Shown piece after piece: positions 1-8,040 of a DNA stretch of 64,000 nt; positions within the stretch are counted from its first letter, which is position 1, and every line of letters begins with the position of its first letter. This stretch comes from JAOXRU01 sp965247735. GTDB lineage: Bacteria; Bacteroidota; Bacteroidia; Flavobacteriales; Flavobacteriaceae. The stretch covers positions 372,001-436,000 of the forward strand of contig CBDFHN010000002.1 of NCBI GenBank assembly GCA_965247735.1, written 5' to 3'. Made by a program: the position numbers and the translations under genes. The notes under the pieces were generated by a model. The model was not told the origin of the DNA. It saw nothing but the letters and a program-made list of their open reading frames with translations, and did not search any database.

Positions 1-441
1 GTCTGTATTAACCAAAGGGTTTAACTGAGCTTGGGTATCTTCATCCGAATTCTCTATGTTTTGCTCACTAGCCTCCATAATTTGCCCATGGTCTGTTATT
101 TTAACACACGGAGATCCTGCTATAACACAAATGGCTTGGCTATCTTCTGTAAGTACATTTCCACCATTTTTTAGCTCTGCATCTTCATAAAAATCTTTCC
201 ATTCGGTAATATTGGGCTGGCATGTTTTATAACCACCTGGTGTTGGCTGTAATTTGCATTGCCCAAAGGTGTTTTTTTCAAAAGGCTGTCCTATTTCTAA
301 GGTTGTAGCTATTAACTTTTCACTTCCTTCTTTATCATTGGCATACTCGTAAGTATGTGAGGCTACTTTTAAAACATCTGGTGTTGTACCCTGCATGCAT
401 TCGCATGTGGCGCCTTGTACTATTATGTGTTTTTCGCTCAT
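1..441 (-). CDS. DUF4280 PAAR-like spike protein (3' end cut by window edge)
   Basis: Read by me on the minus strand from an ATG at 441; the frame is open to base 1, so 147 residues of the N-terminal part are present and the C terminus is outside the window. The protein opens MSEKHIIVQGATCECMQG and keeps the pattern of DUF4280/PAAR-like proteins: spaced Gly-Ala-x-Cys, F-G-x-C, a C-x-P segment followed by a Trp, a late C-x-x-x-G-S-P-C and an I-x-D-H-G-Q ending. In this family the domain caps a VgrG trimer as the spike tip and often carries an effector. The gene lies 12 bp downstream of a LysM protein and at the far end of the vgrG cargo cluster, which fits a T6SS tip or effector carrier. Whether a toxin domain follows cannot be seen. 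Confidence 0.8.
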   Translation of the reverse strand, partial: MSEKHIIVQGATCECMQGTTPDVLKVASHTYEYANDKEGSEKLIATTLEIGQPFEKNTFGQCKLQPTPGGYKTCQPNITEWKDFYEDAELKNGGNVLTEDSQAICVIAGSPCVKITDHGQIMEASEQNIENSDEDTQAQLNPLVNTD

Positions 442-453
442 AAGTATTAGTCT

Positions 454-1614
454 TTATGAAAATAACTTCTTTAAGAAGGAGTTTTTTTTTTCTTTGGGTT
501 CTATTATGGAATCTGGGTGTCTTTTATTTTTATCTATAGTGTCTTCTATTTCTGAAATGGATAATGATATTGATTTTTCTTTTTTAAGTTTTAAATTGCA
601 TTCTAAAAATGCTGATTGTATTTTTTTGGTTTTAGGGTGTAAAAAATATAGTGCTCTATAATTTCCATCCACTGGACTAATGTTTTCATTTTCTGATGGG
701 AAATACTGACCTTTCTCTAAATCTATCTTGCTTCTTGGGTCACAACATTTTCCTTTTAGTTCAACCTTTATATGTTTGTTTTTTAAATAAGCATCAACTT
801 CTTGACGAATATGAAATTGAACACTTTTTGTATTCGGGAGTATTGGAAAATCTAAACTGCGTTCTAATTCATAATTGCCATTGTATGTCGTGTATATAGT
901 GTTAAAATAAAGTTGATAAAACCAATCGTTTTGTAAAAAATGAAACAATACATTTTTATCCATTAATGTTTGTTCAAAAAGCTGAAAGTATTTCTCAGCT
1001 ACTTCTCCTTTATAATACTTTAGGTTTTTTACTTTTTGCTTTTCCCAGCGTGATAAAATATCATTATGATTTTGTATCTCTAACAACAAACCCTCTTTCG
1101 TTACTTGAAAAACAATTGGATATAATGTCTTCGTACAAGCAAGTGCCAATTCGTCAGCTACAAGGTCAGGCTCTTCATTATTTATATATGTTTTGGAAAC
1201 AAGATCTATGGACACATAAAATTTGCCTGCTTTATTTCTTGGATAAAAACGAATATCTATATTATACTTAATGGTATTTGTATTTGTACCCGACTGTATT
1301 GTTTTAAAAATACCATAACAAAGATCTCCTTTATAATTAGTGTTAGAAAACCTTCCATTATAAGAGAGCTTAAAAAGTGTTGGTTGATCTTGGTCATCAT
1401 CTGCCCAAGTTTCTTTTCCGTTTTTAAGAACAAAACCTTTAGGTGGTACAACTATTTCTGTAACATGCTCTGGAATACTAAATAATATTCTATTGTCTAA
1501 ATGTGACTTATCATTATGATACCCCTTAAGTTCATCCTCATCCAAATTAAGACTTTTAGCAATAGACGCTAAAGTATCCGTAGGTTTTACTTTGTATGTT
1601 TGAGAATTTATCAT
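454..1614 (-). CDS. LysM-domain protein of the T6SS cargo cluster
   Basis: A 386-aa protein with no signal peptide. Residues 6-52 form a LysM-like module (YKVKPTDTLASIAKSLNL, then an N-x-x-I-x-F-x-I-P end). The rest (about 70-386) is mixed alpha/beta with no domain I recognise; the last 30 residues are Lys-rich and end in a short hydrophobic tail (FLKKLF). LysM modules usually bind N-acetylglucosamine chains, but LysM proteins without signal peptides are also common as structural parts of contractile tails. It sits between vgrG-linked lipoproteins and a PAAR-like gene 12 bp downstream, so I infer a T6SS adaptor or effector-loading role. The function is not established. Confidence 0.6.
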   Translation of the reverse strand: MINSQTYKVKPTDTLASIAKSLNLDEDELKGYHNDKSHLDNRILFSIPEHVTEIVVPPKGFVLKNGKETWADDDQDQPTLFKLSYNGRFSNTNYKGDLCYGIFKTIQSGTNTNTIKYNIDIRFYPRNKAGKFYVSIDLVSKTYINNEEPDLVADELALACTKTLYPIVFQVTKEGLLLEIQNHNDILSRWEKQKVKNLKYYKGEVAEKYFQLFEQTLMDKNVLFHFLQNDWFYQLYFNTIYTTYNGNYELERSLDFPILPNTKSVQFHIRQEVDAYLKNKHIKVELKGKCCDPRSKIDLEKGQYFPSENENISPVDGNYRALYFLHPKTKKIQSAFLECNLKLKKEKSISLSISEIEDTIDKNKRHPDSIIEPKEKKNSFLKKLFS

Positions 1615-1792
1615 TAAGGATTATTATTCAATTTTGTTTTTTATTAAGTACCATGTATTTTCTTCTTTCTATTTTAACTACTGGTATAGAGTAGTTAAAC
1701 TCTCATCAGTTTTTCTTGCCATTTAAAAAATTATTCAATTTCATCCAAATGAGTAACAATCCTCTAGACCAAATCAATGATTTCTCTTTCTT

Positions 1793-2461
1793 TTACATGC
1801 AAGGTTCCTTCTTATTGAATAAGCAATGAGGAAATCTAACATCAACAGAATCTTTTAATTTGTAATTTTTTGTTTGAATTAATTTACCTTCTTTTGAATA
1901 ATACAACCATTTCCCCTTTTTAAAATTATTAAATACATCTCCTTCTTCTTTGATTAAAAAATTGTGGTTATTAAAATAGTAGTTTTTCCAATATCCACTA
2001 CCTTTTTTAAAATTGGTTGTATAGTCCGCTATAGCAAAATTTCCATCTAAGTTTCCTACACTATCATAACTAAAAGTACGCCAATCTTTCAATGCTGCTA
2101 TTGAGTTATAATATATGCCTTGAGGTACCCCGTTTACAATAAGAACATCTTCTGACCTAAGTTTGTCCTTATGATAACTTATGTAGAATTTATCTACTAT
2201 TAATTTGTTTTTTAAATCGTACAACTTACCGTTCTTAATGCTATATTTTTCTCTAACGTTTGAAAGCTTTTCGAATTTAATTTCACCTGTTATTCTATAA
2301 TCATCATCAAACCAATATAAAATTGAATCAGAAGAGGGTAAAATATTCTCATTATCCAGCTTAATTGGTTTAGTAGGTATAATTTTACCTTGGTTTGTTC
2401 TACAACTAATTAATACTATAAAACTAAATAAAATAAGAGTACATTTTTTCATTAGCTTCAA
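1793..2461 (-). CDS. Lipoprotein with MORN/YwqK-like repeats
   Basis: A 222-aa protein. The N terminus is a lipoprotein signal (basic start, hydrophobic run, Cys20 in an LIS-C lipobox), so the mature protein should be membrane-anchored in the envelope. Residues about 125-205 carry repeated Y/F-x-x-G-x-W and G-K-x-x-Y-Y-S-K-x-G-K-L-I patterns typical of MORN-like and YwqK-type beta repeats. It lies in the run of small lipoprotein genes downstream of vgrG. A role as an immunity or accessory lipoprotein of the T6SS cargo cluster is inference from place only. Confidence 0.55.
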   Translation of the reverse strand: MKLMKKCTLILFSFIVLISCRTNQGKIIPTKPIKLDNENILPSSDSILYWFDDDYRITGEIKFEKLSNVREKYSIKNGKLYDLKNKLIVDKFYISYHKDKLRSEDVLIVNGVPQGIYYNSIAALKDWRTFSYDSVGNLDGNFAIADYTTNFKKGSGYWKNYYFNNHNFLIKEEGDVFNNFKKGKWLYYSKEGKLIQTKNYKLKDSVDVRFPHCLFNKKEPCM

Positions 2462-2503
2462 ATGGGTTTCTTGTTATTACCTACTTCGCTTATATTCTAT
2501 TAT

Positions 2504-2650
2504 CTAAAAAGATTTTATTTTATCCAATTTTTCTCCATTAAAATTTTCACTTACTACAACTTCTTTTTTAGTACCGTTTTCTTTTTCTCCTTTCTGGGAG
2601 TTACAAGAATTAAACAATAATAAACCAATTATAAAAACTACCTTCTTCAT
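2504..2650 (-). CDS. Short lipoprotein ORF, possibly a truncated gene copy
   Basis: A 48-aa frame with ATG at 2650 and stop at 2504-2506. It starts MKKVVFIIGLLLFNSCNSQK, a good lipoprotein signal with Cys17, followed by only about 30 polar, Lys/Glu-rich residues. The S-C-N-S-Q-K stretch matches the lipobox of the next gene upstream (142 aa), so it may be the 5' remnant of a duplicated copy that has lost its body. It could instead be a true small lipoprotein. It starts 1 bp after the end of that gene, which fits co-transcription. Confidence 0.45.
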   Translation of the reverse strand: MKKVVFIIGLLLFNSCNSQKGEKENGTKKEVVVSENFNGEKLDKIKSF

Positions 2651-2651
2651 T

Positions 2652-3080
2652 TTAATTGATAAGAAGTTCATCATATTTTTTAATCAATAAATTGAAATAT
2701 TCATTGATTTCTTGTGGCAATTTAGAACCCAGCTCTATCTCCCATACTGTTTGTTTTTTATCATATTTAAACACAAATTTATAATCTACCTGATCAGTAC
2801 ACACGCCACAGCCATACTTTAATCCATTATTGTATATTATACTTGGCGGTGTCATTATTTTTTTACAGTCTTCAGCATTTAATTCTTTTTGTTTGCCAAA
2901 AGCAATAATATTATTCATCTGAATTGTATATATTTTCTTTTCACCATCTAAAGACATTAAATAACATGTAATACTTGTTAATGGAGGCACACTGCCCATT
3001 TTATTACTTTTTCCTTTTTTTTGTGAATTGCAAGATGTTATAATAAAAAAAGTAATTATTATATATATATGTGTTCTCAT
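2652..3080 (-). CDS. Small lipoprotein of unknown function
   Basis: A 142-aa protein with signal and lipobox (I-I-T-S-C17). The mature part holds a C-x7-Y-x-x-G-L-K-Y-G-C-G-V-C region with three closely spaced cysteines that could form a disulfide in the periplasm. No family recognised. It belongs to the lipoprotein run between the vgrG cargo gene and the LysM gene; an immunity-type role is possible but unproven. Confidence 0.55.
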   Translation of the reverse strand: MRTHIYIIITFFIITSCNSQKKGKSNKMGSVPPLTSITCYLMSLDGEKKIYTIQMNNIIAFGKQKELNAEDCKKIMTPPSIIYNNGLKYGCGVCTDQVDYKFVFKYDKKQTVWEIELGSKLPQEINEYFNLLIKKYDELLIN

Positions 3081-3206
3081 ACTAAGTAAATAAAAATTAA
3101 ACTTCTATCTGTCCTCATTAAACCCCATTGTCATTTAAAAAAATTATTAATTTTGTCATTTGCTTCAAAAGGATTTCTTGTTTTAAAAGTAATACTTGTT
3201 TCATAT

Positions 3207-3818
3207 TTATTTATTCTCCTTTATCCATTTCTCTCTAATGGCATCAGTGGTATCCAACATAAACACACCTTGACTTTCCCAATAGACTTGCTGTGATTTT
3301 GGATAGGATGTAACATAGATTTCACTCCTATTTAACTTTACTTGATGTTTTACACCATTATAATCCAATAAAATAAGATACATTTTATAATAAGGTCTAT
3401 GAAACTCCATTGAGGCAGTGTCTAATATTTTATAATTGGTATAACCTTCCCTTTTTAAAAGCTCATAAAACTGTGCAGGCTTTGTAATCTCTTGATTTTG
3501 ATGATGCCATTTTGTAATATGCCTATATATATATGTATCACTTCCTTTTTTATTAATAAAATAAAACAAATCTGCTTTATACTTCTCTGTAATAATATCC
3601 CAGTCTTTATATGTCTTTTTATCCTTTATATTAGGCGGTAAATTATAAGTAGCGTAACCATTTTCTCTTGGCTCATTTTTAGGGTATAAATATGGTGCCG
3701 CCTTTTTAACCTCTTGTTTGATAAAATGGTCTTTACTTACTAAATAGGGTGGCTCCTCTGGATAACTGGAACAGCCAAATATTGTTAGTATTAAAAATAT
3801 ATACGCTAATTTTTTCAT
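3207..3818 (-). CDS. Tandem paralogous lipoprotein 3 (candidate T6SS immunity)
   Basis: A 203-aa lipoprotein (lipobox F-G-C16-S-S). It is clearly paralogous to the two genes just upstream: shared P-Y-L-V-S-K-D-H-F start, A-A-P-Y-L, R-E-N-G-Y-A-x-Y-N-L-P, W-D-I-I-T-E-K-Y-K-A-D-L-F-Y, a Y-I-Y-R-H segment and a near-identical end (E-S-Q-G-V-F-M-L-D-T, then W-I-K-E-N-K). The start lies 2 bp beyond the stop of the middle copy, so the three are one transcript. Position directly after a vgrG cargo gene and an envelope address suggest periplasm-facing immunity proteins. Function is inferred, not recognised. Confidence 0.6.
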   Translation of the reverse strand: MKKLAYIFLILTIFGCSSYPEEPPYLVSKDHFIKQEVKKAAPYLYPKNEPRENGYATYNLPPNIKDKKTYKDWDIITEKYKADLFYFINKKGSDTYIYRHITKWHHQNQEITKPAQFYELLKREGYTNYKILDTASMEFHRPYYKMYLILLDYNGVKHQVKLNRSEIYVTSYPKSQQVYWESQGVFMLDTTDAIREKWIKENK

Positions 3819-3820
3819 AT

Positions 3821-4429
3821 TTATTTATTCTCTTCAATCCATTTATCTCTAATCACACTAGGGGTATCCAACATAAACACGCCTTGACTTTCCCAATAGG
3901 CTTGTTGTGATTCTGGATAAGATTTAATCCATACTTGAGTCTTTGATAAAGTTATATTGTGCTTTACACCTTTATAAAGCAATAACACATATCTAGTATG
4001 ATATTTTTCCCATACATTCTGGTGAAGTATTGTACACTGTTCTTTTAAAATGCCTTCTGCTTTAAGCAAATCAAATAAATAGTCTAATTCTAATGTTTTT
4101 TTCTCTTTATTGCCATGCCATTTTTTAATACGTCTATATATATATAAATCCCTTCCTTTTTTATTAATAAAATAAAACAAATCTGCTTTATACTTCTCTG
4201 TAATAATACCCCAGTTTTTAGAAGACCTATGAGCACCTATTTCATATGGTAAATTGTAAATTGCATAACCATTTTCTCTTGGTACATCATTAGAATGTAA
4301 ATAAGGTGCCGATTTTTTAGCATTTTTTACTGTAAAATGGTCTTTGGCTACCAGATAGACTGGTTCTTTAGGGTAACTAGTACATCCTAATATACTTGCT
4401 ACTAATATTAAAAGTGTTATTTTTTTCAT
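3821..4429 (-). CDS. Tandem paralogous lipoprotein 2 (candidate T6SS immunity)
   Basis: A 202-aa lipoprotein (L-G-C16-T-S lipobox), the middle of three tandem paralogues. It shares the K-S-A-P-Y-L and R-E-N-G-Y-A-I-Y-N-L-P blocks, the E-K-Y-K-A-D-L-F-Y-F-I-N-K-K-G block and the common C-terminal motif with copy 3, and the Y-V-L-L-L-Y-x-G-V-K-Y/H block with copy 1. Its start overlaps the stop of copy 1 by a few bases. Copies 2 and 3 are more alike, suggesting a recent duplication. Confidence 0.6.
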   Translation of the reverse strand: MKKITLLILVASILGCTSYPKEPVYLVAKDHFTVKNAKKSAPYLHSNDVPRENGYAIYNLPYEIGAHRSSKNWGIITEKYKADLFYFINKKGRDLYIYRRIKKWHGNKEKKTLELDYLFDLLKAEGILKEQCTILHQNVWEKYHTRYVLLLYKGVKHNITLSKTQVWIKSYPESQQAYWESQGVFMLDTPSVIRDKWIEENK

Positions 4430-5037
4430 TTATATTTATTCTCTTTCTGCCAAGCTTCAACTATCTCCCATGGAGTGTCCATCATAAACACTCCTTCACC
4501 AACCCAAAACTTAGTTTCAGGTTCTAAGTAAGACTTAACCAATATAGATTTTTTTTCTAAATTAAAATTATACTTAACACCATTATAAAGTAATAAAACA
4601 TACCTAGATTTGGACTTTTCATCTACCTTGTTTATCAGTATTTCACAATCTTTTTTTGAGACACCTTCTTCCTTTTTAAGTAAATCGAAAAAATAGGATA
4701 GCTCCATGGTGTCTGATAGTTTCTCCTTTAAAATTTTATATACATGCCTATATATATATACATTGTTATCCTCTTTTCTTACCCAATAGTACAATTTTGT
4801 ACCCTTGTATTTATTTTTTATAATGCTCCACTCTTTAGTGTTTTTCCTTACACTTTCAGGAACATTATATATAAAATAACTATTTTTTGTTGCATTAGTG
4901 TTCGTGTGTAAATAAGGGGCTTCCTTTTTGGCATTTTCCAAAGTGTATGCATCTTTACTTAGTAAAAACGATGGCTCTCTATAGGGTTTACATCCTATAA
5001 AAGAAAGCAGGATTGTTATAATAATAAGTTGTTTCAT
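4426..5037 (-). CDS. Tandem paralogous lipoprotein 1 (candidate T6SS immunity)
   Basis: A 203-aa lipoprotein (I-G-C16 lipobox) and the most diverged of the three paralogues, directly downstream (5 bp) of the cargo-like reading frame ending at 5042. It shares P-S-F-L-L-S-K-D-A-Y-T, K-E-A-P-Y-L-H-T-N, the Y-N-V-P block and the G-E-G-V-F-M-M-D-T-P ending. Being nearest to the putative effector makes it the best candidate for the cognate immunity protein; the others may protect against related toxins of other strains. This is inference from gene order. Confidence 0.6.
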   Translation of the reverse strand: MKQLIIITILLSFIGCKPYREPSFLLSKDAYTLENAKKEAPYLHTNTNATKNSYFIYNVPESVRKNTKEWSIIKNKYKGTKLYYWVRKEDNNVYIYRHVYKILKEKLSDTMELSYFFDLLKKEEGVSKKDCEILINKVDEKSKSRYVLLLYNGVKYNFNLEKKSILVKSYLEPETKFWVGEGVFMMDTPWEIVEAWQKENKYK

Positions 5038-5041
5038 ATTT

Positions 5042-5344
5042 CTATCTTTTTATTATAATTTCATCATTTTGATTAAAACTGTTCCTCTTAAAATAATAAG
5101 GCTTACTATTTTGCCCATAATCTCTATCATACATCTGATAAGTTACTTTAGATAAATTTACAGGACCACGTAAGTCGTAAAAATCTGTGGCTGGAACTAC
5201 TAAAGGAGAGCCCCCAATAGATTCTGTTATAATACTAGCCAGCGTTTTTGCCATTTTATAAGCCTTTCCTATAGGTAAAATATTAGACACCAGCCCAATA
5301 CCAGTTCTTATATTATCAAAATCTTGTATTTTTTTGTTGATCAC
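5042..5344 (-). pseudogene. C-terminal part of a frameshifted vgrG-cargo gene
   Basis: A 100-aa frame whose only formal start is a GTG at 5344. The frame is open upstream to a stop at 5414-5416, overlapping the end of the preceding 188-aa gene, with no ATG. Joined in the -1 frame at the AAGAAATAA of that gene, it reads on smoothly (…ALKKISKFTRENDTTFPYAV…) into this segment. The most economical reading is therefore a single ~310-aa gene broken by loss of one A near 5389-5395. Residues about 10-45 here form a long apolar, Gly-rich helix-like stretch (GIGLVSNILPIGKAYKMAK) and the end is polar and aromatic. A membrane-acting toxin domain is possible but speculative. Confidence 0.5.
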
Positions 5345-5385
5345 AGCATAAGGGAAGGTAGTGTCGTTTTCTCGGGTGAATTTAC

Positions 5386-5952
5386 TTATTTCTTTAAGGC
5401 GCTTACAAACGCATCACTTAAATTTATCTCTTTATCAGCCCCAAACAATAATTTCTTTTTGTTAAAAAGATTATCTTCCAAGCTTTTATGATTGGCTTTT
5501 TGCTTGATTGCTAGTATGGGTTTATCCTTTAATGTTTCAATTGCGGGAAACATAGACACCTTTTTTTCCTCCATAGTTATTCCTGTACCTAAGACATTAT
5601 CCATAATACCCTCCTTCTCACCATCTCTATAGCGCTTTGTACGTACTTCTTCAAAAAGTTGTTTCTCATGCCAGCCAATACGTGGGTTACCATTACCATC
5701 TATACCTACCGCAACAATATCCAGGTCGCGGTATATTTTTTCGTTAGCCATAGGTTCAGGTATTTCAAAGTAACGTTTTAAATCATATAACATCACCACA
5801 GTCACAGCATACTTACCATCGTGTAAGTTCATGTCCGTAACATAACAACCATGAAAAAACTGATGTTCTTTTAATGGTTTCGAAACCTCGTTACCTTGCA
5901 TTAAATCTTCCTTTTCAGGTGGTGAATACGTGCCAAATTTTATACTGCTCAT
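5386..5952 (-). CDS. VgrG-linked cargo/effector-like protein, N-terminal part
   Basis: A 188-aa soluble protein with no signal peptide that I do not recognise. It begins MSSIKFGTYSPPEKEDLMQG and contains an F-F-H-G-C-Y-V-T-D-M block, a long strand-rich part around 40-100 (Y-A-V-T-V-V-M-L-Y-D-L-K-R-Y-F) and the phrase V-A-V-G-I-D-G-N-G-N-P-R-I-G-W near residue 85. The gene follows vgrG and a 56-aa vgrG-tail protein with 2 bp spacing. Its stop lies at a point where a one-base change would extend it by about 120 residues through the next frame. A VgrG-delivered effector, or an adaptor for one, is the likely role. Confidence 0.55.
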   Translation of the reverse strand: MSSIKFGTYSPPEKEDLMQGNEVSKPLKEHQFFHGCYVTDMNLHDGKYAVTVVMLYDLKRYFEIPEPMANEKIYRDLDIVAVGIDGNGNPRIGWHEKQLFEEVRTKRYRDGEKEGIMDNVLGTGITMEEKKVSMFPAIETLKDKPILAIKQKANHKSLEDNLFNKKKLLFGADKEINLSDAFVSALKK

Positions 5953-5954
5953 AA

Positions 5955-6125
5955 TTATTTATTGCCTTGTGATGTTATTTTCTTACTTGATCCTAAAGTT
6001 AAATTTTCATTTGTGGCTTCTATATTTAGTAATTCAGTTATTTTTTCCAATTTATCCCCCACAAACAGCTGATAATTGTTTTTAACTGTAATTGTTATAT
6101 TTCGTGCTTGTTTTGTAATTGCCAT
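5955..6125 (-). CDS. 56-aa VgrG-tail-like small protein
   Basis: The longest frame here starts at 6176 inside vgrG, but the ATG at 6125 (MAITKQARNITITV) gives a compact 56-aa protein whose start overlaps the last codons of vgrG by a few bases, a typical translational-coupling layout. Its pattern of alternating hydrophobic and polar residues (I-T-I-T-V, N-L-T-L, K-I-T-S-Q-G-N-K) resembles one or two turns of the beta-helical repeat at the VgrG C terminus. It may pair with the spike base or help load the next gene product. No named family recognised. Confidence 0.5.
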   Translation of the reverse strand: MAITKQARNITITVKNNYQLFVGDKLEKITELLNIEATNENLTLGSSKKITSQGNK

Positions 6126-6126
6126 A

Positions 6127-8022
6127 TTAAAATAGATTAGATTTTTCGGCACTATTAAATTCCACCGTTTTTCCACTTTGTAAAGTCATATTTTCCTTTT
6201 CGCTAAACATGCTAATTTCGCTAGCAACTTCATTAGAGGTTGTTGCATTACGCTTAAAATTTTCATCAACAATTTCTGTTCTATTATCCGATGTTTCATT
6301 AATATCACCTGTAGCATTTAACATCATATCCTTACCAGCTACCACTGAGACATTCTTTCCTGCATTTTCATCTATATTCTCACCAGCATTCACCACAATA
6401 TTTTTTCCTGCAGTAATATTTATGTTTTCTCCTGCAGTAATGTTGATATCCTTTAATGCATTAATACTAATGGTTTCTGCTTTGGTATCAATAACAAAAT
6501 GATTTCCTTTTTTATCGGTAATCGTAATACTCTCCGCATTATCAGTATCATTAAACTCAATCATATGTCCAGATCTGGTAATAATACTCTTGATATTGTT
6601 GTTTTGTTGACCTCCTGCTCCATTTCTACCATGAAACATGCCTCCTTGCACATAGGGTCTATTAGGATCTCCATATTCAAAACCTACCATAACCTGATCT
6701 CCCGTTTCTGGAATAAATACATGTCCTCGGTTTTTGCTATGTTCATTTCCTTTTCCCGCATCGGGAGTCATTACACGGATCCAATCGGAACGCATAATTC
6801 CATTTTGCCAGAAAAACTGTACTTGTACTCTACCTTGATTTTTAGGATCGGTATTAGAAAGTACTTTTGCTACTTCTGGCTGTGCTATTGGTTTTGTTGT
6901 TTCAGGTGCTGGTAATACTTCTAATCCGCCAGGGAGTGCGGTAATATCATTGGAATATTCGTAGTTATTATTTGCAGTATGTTTAATTTCGGTGATGATA
7001 TATTCCCCATATTGTTTGATATCGAAATTAATTTTCTTTTTGATACTTGTTTGCGTCATCGTTCCCATATCAAAATCAATATTTTTAAAACGGGCAGCAC
7101 TTATTTTTACCACCGATGCTAATCCTAATCCTGCTTTGCTACTGGTGGCTTTAAATACATTACCTAAGGCTGTAGCTTCCGATTGAGAACGGGCTAGCTC
7201 CCTATCTATTCGCATTTTGTCTTCTACATAGGAAGGCGAAAGTTCTTGAGGAACTATGGTATATAACTTTTTGGAAGCTTCAAAAGCATCAAAACCTAGC
7301 TCATTAAGTCCATTTACCGTATTTCTTGTTTTATCGGCAAATTGATTGTCTTGTGCCGCATGGTAAGAGATTTGCTTTTTTCGGGTAGCAAAAGTTTGCA
7401 TTTGTATATCGATATTATGCATATCCTGCCCATATTGCAAGGTGGTGGTTTTTGCTAAACTTGGTTTTCCAAAACATAATTGTGTACCATCATAAAACAG
7501 CCATTCGTTATATTTAGATGCCATCCGTTGGAGAAAATGAAAATGACTCTCGTTATATTGTACTTCATATGGAATAACTTCTTTATAAGTGGGTGCAATA
7601 GCAACTTGCATATTTACATCCTTTACCACATCATTAATAATAGTGGTTAAGCTTTTTCCTGTCCATGATTGCGTATGTGGACCCGCTTCTAATAATAATG
7701 TTGGAGAAGAACCAGTAATTATAATATCTCCATCAAAACCTTCAGTATGTAACATTTGAATGCCAGTAATATAACCAAGGAAATCCTTGTCAGAAAATGA
7801 GATCGTAAGACTAGTTCCTAACCAATCTTTGCTCTTATCCAAAGTATGTGAACCGAGCTCTTCTACAACATCATGATCCAAGACAATCTCAAAAGTATGA
7901 TGCTCATTTATCTTCTGATGAAGTGTAATTTTCTTAAAATGAGTGATAAACTTATTTCCTATACTCATCACTACCTTGGGACGTATTGCACTAGATTTAA
8001 AATCGTTCTTTCTTCTGGACAT
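6127..8022 (-). CDS. tssI: VgrG spike protein, T6SSiii
   Basis: A 631-aa VgrG. Residues 1-370 are the gp27-like hub (early F-K-x-I-T-L-H-Q-K-I-N-E-H-H-T-F-E-I motif; F-H-F-L-Q-R-M-A-S-K-Y-N-E-W-L-F-Y near 180). An OB-fold gp5-like domain follows at about 385-475 (G-R-V-Q-V-Q-F-F-W, W-I-R-V-M-T-P-D-A-G, P-E-T-G-D-Q-V-M-V-G-F). The tail, about 490-631, is a beta-helix of repeated I-N-I-T-A-G-E-N and N-V-V-N-A-G-E-N type turns. VgrG trimers form the puncturing spike on the Hcp tube and carry effectors. There is no obvious extra toxin domain, so effectors are probably the separate downstream gene products. Repeats and the hcp terminator lie upstream, so vgrG probably has its own promoter. Confidence 0.95.
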   Translation of the reverse strand: MSRRKNDFKSSAIRPKVVMSIGNKFITHFKKITLHQKINEHHTFEIVLDHDVVEELGSHTLDKSKDWLGTSLTISFSDKDFLGYITGIQMLHTEGFDGDIIITGSSPTLLLEAGPHTQSWTGKSLTTIINDVVKDVNMQVAIAPTYKEVIPYEVQYNESHFHFLQRMASKYNEWLFYDGTQLCFGKPSLAKTTTLQYGQDMHNIDIQMQTFATRKKQISYHAAQDNQFADKTRNTVNGLNELGFDAFEASKKLYTIVPQELSPSYVEDKMRIDRELARSQSEATALGNVFKATSSKAGLGLASVVKISAARFKNIDFDMGTMTQTSIKKKINFDIKQYGEYIITEIKHTANNNYEYSNDITALPGGLEVLPAPETTKPIAQPEVAKVLSNTDPKNQGRVQVQFFWQNGIMRSDWIRVMTPDAGKGNEHSKNRGHVFIPETGDQVMVGFEYGDPNRPYVQGGMFHGRNGAGGQQNNNIKSIITRSGHMIEFNDTDNAESITITDKKGNHFVIDTKAETISINALKDINITAGENINITAGKNIVVNAGENIDENAGKNVSVVAGKDMMLNATGDINETSDNRTEIVDENFKRNATTSNEVASEISMFSEKENMTLQSGKTVEFNSAEKSNLF

Positions 8023-8040
8023 CTCTTTTTTGATTTATTA

